Of a stretch of 64,000 bases of DNA, positions 63,048 through 64,000 are shown piece by piece (within the stretch, counting starts at the first letter, position 1; each line of letters opens with the position of its first letter). A program made the translations under genes and the position numbers. The DNA comes from Streptomyces sp. ERV7 (GTDB lineage Bacteria; Actinomycetota; Actinomycetes; Streptomycetales; Streptomycetaceae), in assembly GCF_001653515.1 (NCBI RefSeq), contig NZ_LYOY01000029.1, forward strand, positions 620,001 to 684,000, given 5' to 3'. Under the pieces are notes generated by a model. That model was not told the origin of the DNA and did no database searches. It saw nothing but the letters and a program-made list of their open reading frames with translations.

Positions 63048-63061
63048 TAGAACACGTTTCA
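63048..63061. promoter_or_regulatory. KstR-like operator in the divergent FadE34-like/methyltransferase gap
   Basis: TAGAACACGTTTCA satisfies TnnAACnnGTTnnA at every defined position and lies 45 bp upstream of the dehydrogenase start. With the site at 50461 it suggests one regulator for both operons. Confidence 0.65.
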
Positions 63062-63179
63062 ATCTGACGGAAGGTCAGATCGAGGGCGGGATCGGCCGGG
63101 GATTACGATGTGGCGCCCCCTTCACATCGAAGGACCACCGCGCACCGCCACCGCGCGCACGACCCCCGGGAGCCCCGCC

Positions 63180-63827
63180 ATGGCGACACCCAAGCCGGAG
63201 ATACTCGCCGCCTTCGAGGCCGCCAAGGGCTTCATGCCCCTGGGCGAGGGGCTCGCGCTCTACGCGGCGGCCGTCGAGGCGGGCGCGCTCGGACTGCCGC
63301 TCCTGGAGGTCGGCACCTACTGCGGCCGCTCCACGCTGCTGCTCGCGGACGCCGCCCGCGCCGCCGGGACCGTCGCCGTCACCGTCGACCACCACCGGGG
63401 CAGCGAGGAGCAGCAGCCGGGCTGGGAGTACCACGACCCGTCCGTGGTCGACCCCGAGGTCGGTCTGATGGACACCCTGCCCACCTTCCGCCGCACCCTG
63501 CACAAGGCGGGCCTGGAGGACCACGTGATCGCGGTCGTGGGGCGCTCGCCGCAGGCGGCGCGGGCCTGGGGCGGCCCGGTCGGGCTCGTCTTCATCGACG
63601 GCGGGCACACCGACGAGCACGCCAACGGGGACTACGAGGGCTGGGCCCCGCACCTCGCCGAGGGCGGGCTGCTGGTGATCCACGACGTCTTCCCCGAACC
63701 GGTCGACGAGTTCACCGGCCAGGCCCCGTACCGCGTCTATCTGCGGGCCCTCGCCTCCGGCGCGTTCACCGAGGTCTCGGCCACCGACTCACTGCGCGTC
63801 CTGCGCCGCACGCGCGCCGGGGTGTGA
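63180..63827 (+). CDS. SAM-dependent methyltransferase, class I (Methyltransf_24 type)
   Basis: 215 residues. Motif I LLEVGTYCGRSTLLLADAA, acidic VTVDHHRGSEEQQPGWEYHD, GLVFIDGGHTDEHANGDYEGWAPHLAEGGLLVIHDVF with the DGGH and DVF elements of this family. It starts at ATG 63180 after CCCGCC; the ribosome site is weak (GGGAG at 63168-63172). It is divergent from the acyl-CoA dehydrogenase. Substrate unknown. Confidence 0.85.
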   Translation: MATPKPEILAAFEAAKGFMPLGEGLALYAAAVEAGALGLPLLEVGTYCGRSTLLLADAARAAGTVAVTVDHHRGSEEQQPGWEYHDPSVVDPEVGLMDTLPTFRRTLHKAGLEDHVIAVVGRSPQAARAWGGPVGLVFIDGGHTDEHANGDYEGWAPHLAEGGLLVIHDVFPEPVDEFTGQAPYRVYLRALASGAFTEVSATDSLRVLRRTRAGV

Positions 63828-63901
63828 CGGCGCACACCACGGCGCACCCCTTCGGCCGCACGCACCGCGCCCCCGCCACCCCGCCCGGCTAGCATCGCAG
63901 C

Positions 63902-64000
63902 GTGTCGTACGACAGCGAGTCCCCCACCCCTGCCCGGCGCCGGCTGCGCGGCAATCTCGTCATCGTGACCGCCGCGCTGGTCCCGACCGCCCTGGCCGGG
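63902..64000 (+). CDS. Exported or membrane protein, partial at window end
   Basis: VSYDSESPTPARRRLRGNLVIVTAALVPTALAG: an N-terminal cytoplasmic tail with an Arg cluster and a hydrophobic stretch, as in signal-anchored cell-wall enzymes. In related genomes an N-acetylmuramoyl-L-alanine amidase often has this start; only 33 codons are visible, so the product is open. Confidence 0.5.
   Translation, partial: MSYDSESPTPARRRLRGNLVIVTAALVPTALAG

Overview
The window is very GC-rich, with GTG/TTG/CTG starts, overlapping stop-start pairs and families (EfeUOB, LAXTG surface protein, DUF397/XRE, DrrAB-type ABC plus two-component pair) that point to a Streptomyces chromosome. No replication, conjugation or integrase gene is visible, so it reads as chromosomal core with accessory patches.

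Layout. 1-3.2 kb: a haem-use locus (haem oxygenase behind an iron box, a PhzF protein, a broken HtaA-type surface protein, and a collapsed hmuU/hmuV ABC transporter remnant). 3.3-10.4 kb: iron-boxed efeO-efeB-efeU iron uptake, a lipoprotein, a PrimPol-like protein, a TetR regulator and a dimethylargininase. Bases 4664-10569 recur as a direct repeat at 10697-16602; the second efeB has lost its promoter and Tat signal. 16.6-32.0 kb: a giant inverted repeat (16611-24319 against 24356-32005, 36-bp centre) carrying an Rsm22-type methyltransferase, an MFS pump, an SDR, an RNase II-type exonuclease, the RNase P RNA gene rnpB, an NTF2-like protein and a PhzF protein, each present twice in opposite orientation. 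The arms differ in length by one 59-bp tandem unit.

32.1-38.5 kb: a surface-polysaccharide operon whose first gene (FemAB-like acyltransferase) is cut off and abuts a 5'-truncated EhuA-like ABC ATPase. 38.7-47.4 kb: IclR regulator, tRNA-Lys(CTT), truncated haemoglobin, DHA2 pump, YaaA, KDPG aldolase, and the nif3 / zinc-ribbon / RNase H-phosphatase operon. 47.4-50.4 kb and 59.6-63.0 kb: two acyl-CoA/steroid-type beta-oxidation operons (MaoC, alcohol dehydrogenase, SDR; FadE34-like dehydrogenase, thiolase), each preceded by a palindrome fitting the KstR operator TnnAACnnGTTnnA. Between them lie a DrrAB transporter with sensor kinase and response regulator, a DHA2 pump, and a small-gene island (HNH, XRE-TPR, DUF7848-like, DUF397) next to which the thiolase has lost its normal C-terminus.

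Intergenic spaces hold arrays of a roughly 61-bp hairpin-forming REP-like element (core GGGGCGCGGGGAAC). All mapped ends of the two big duplications lie in or beside these elements except the internal efeB breakpoint and the palindrome centre. Several genes carry one-base shifts in C or G runs. Together with the two deletion-type gene fusions and the near-perfect fold-back, this means the window is either unusually rearranged or partly mis-assembled; the sequence alone cannot decide.
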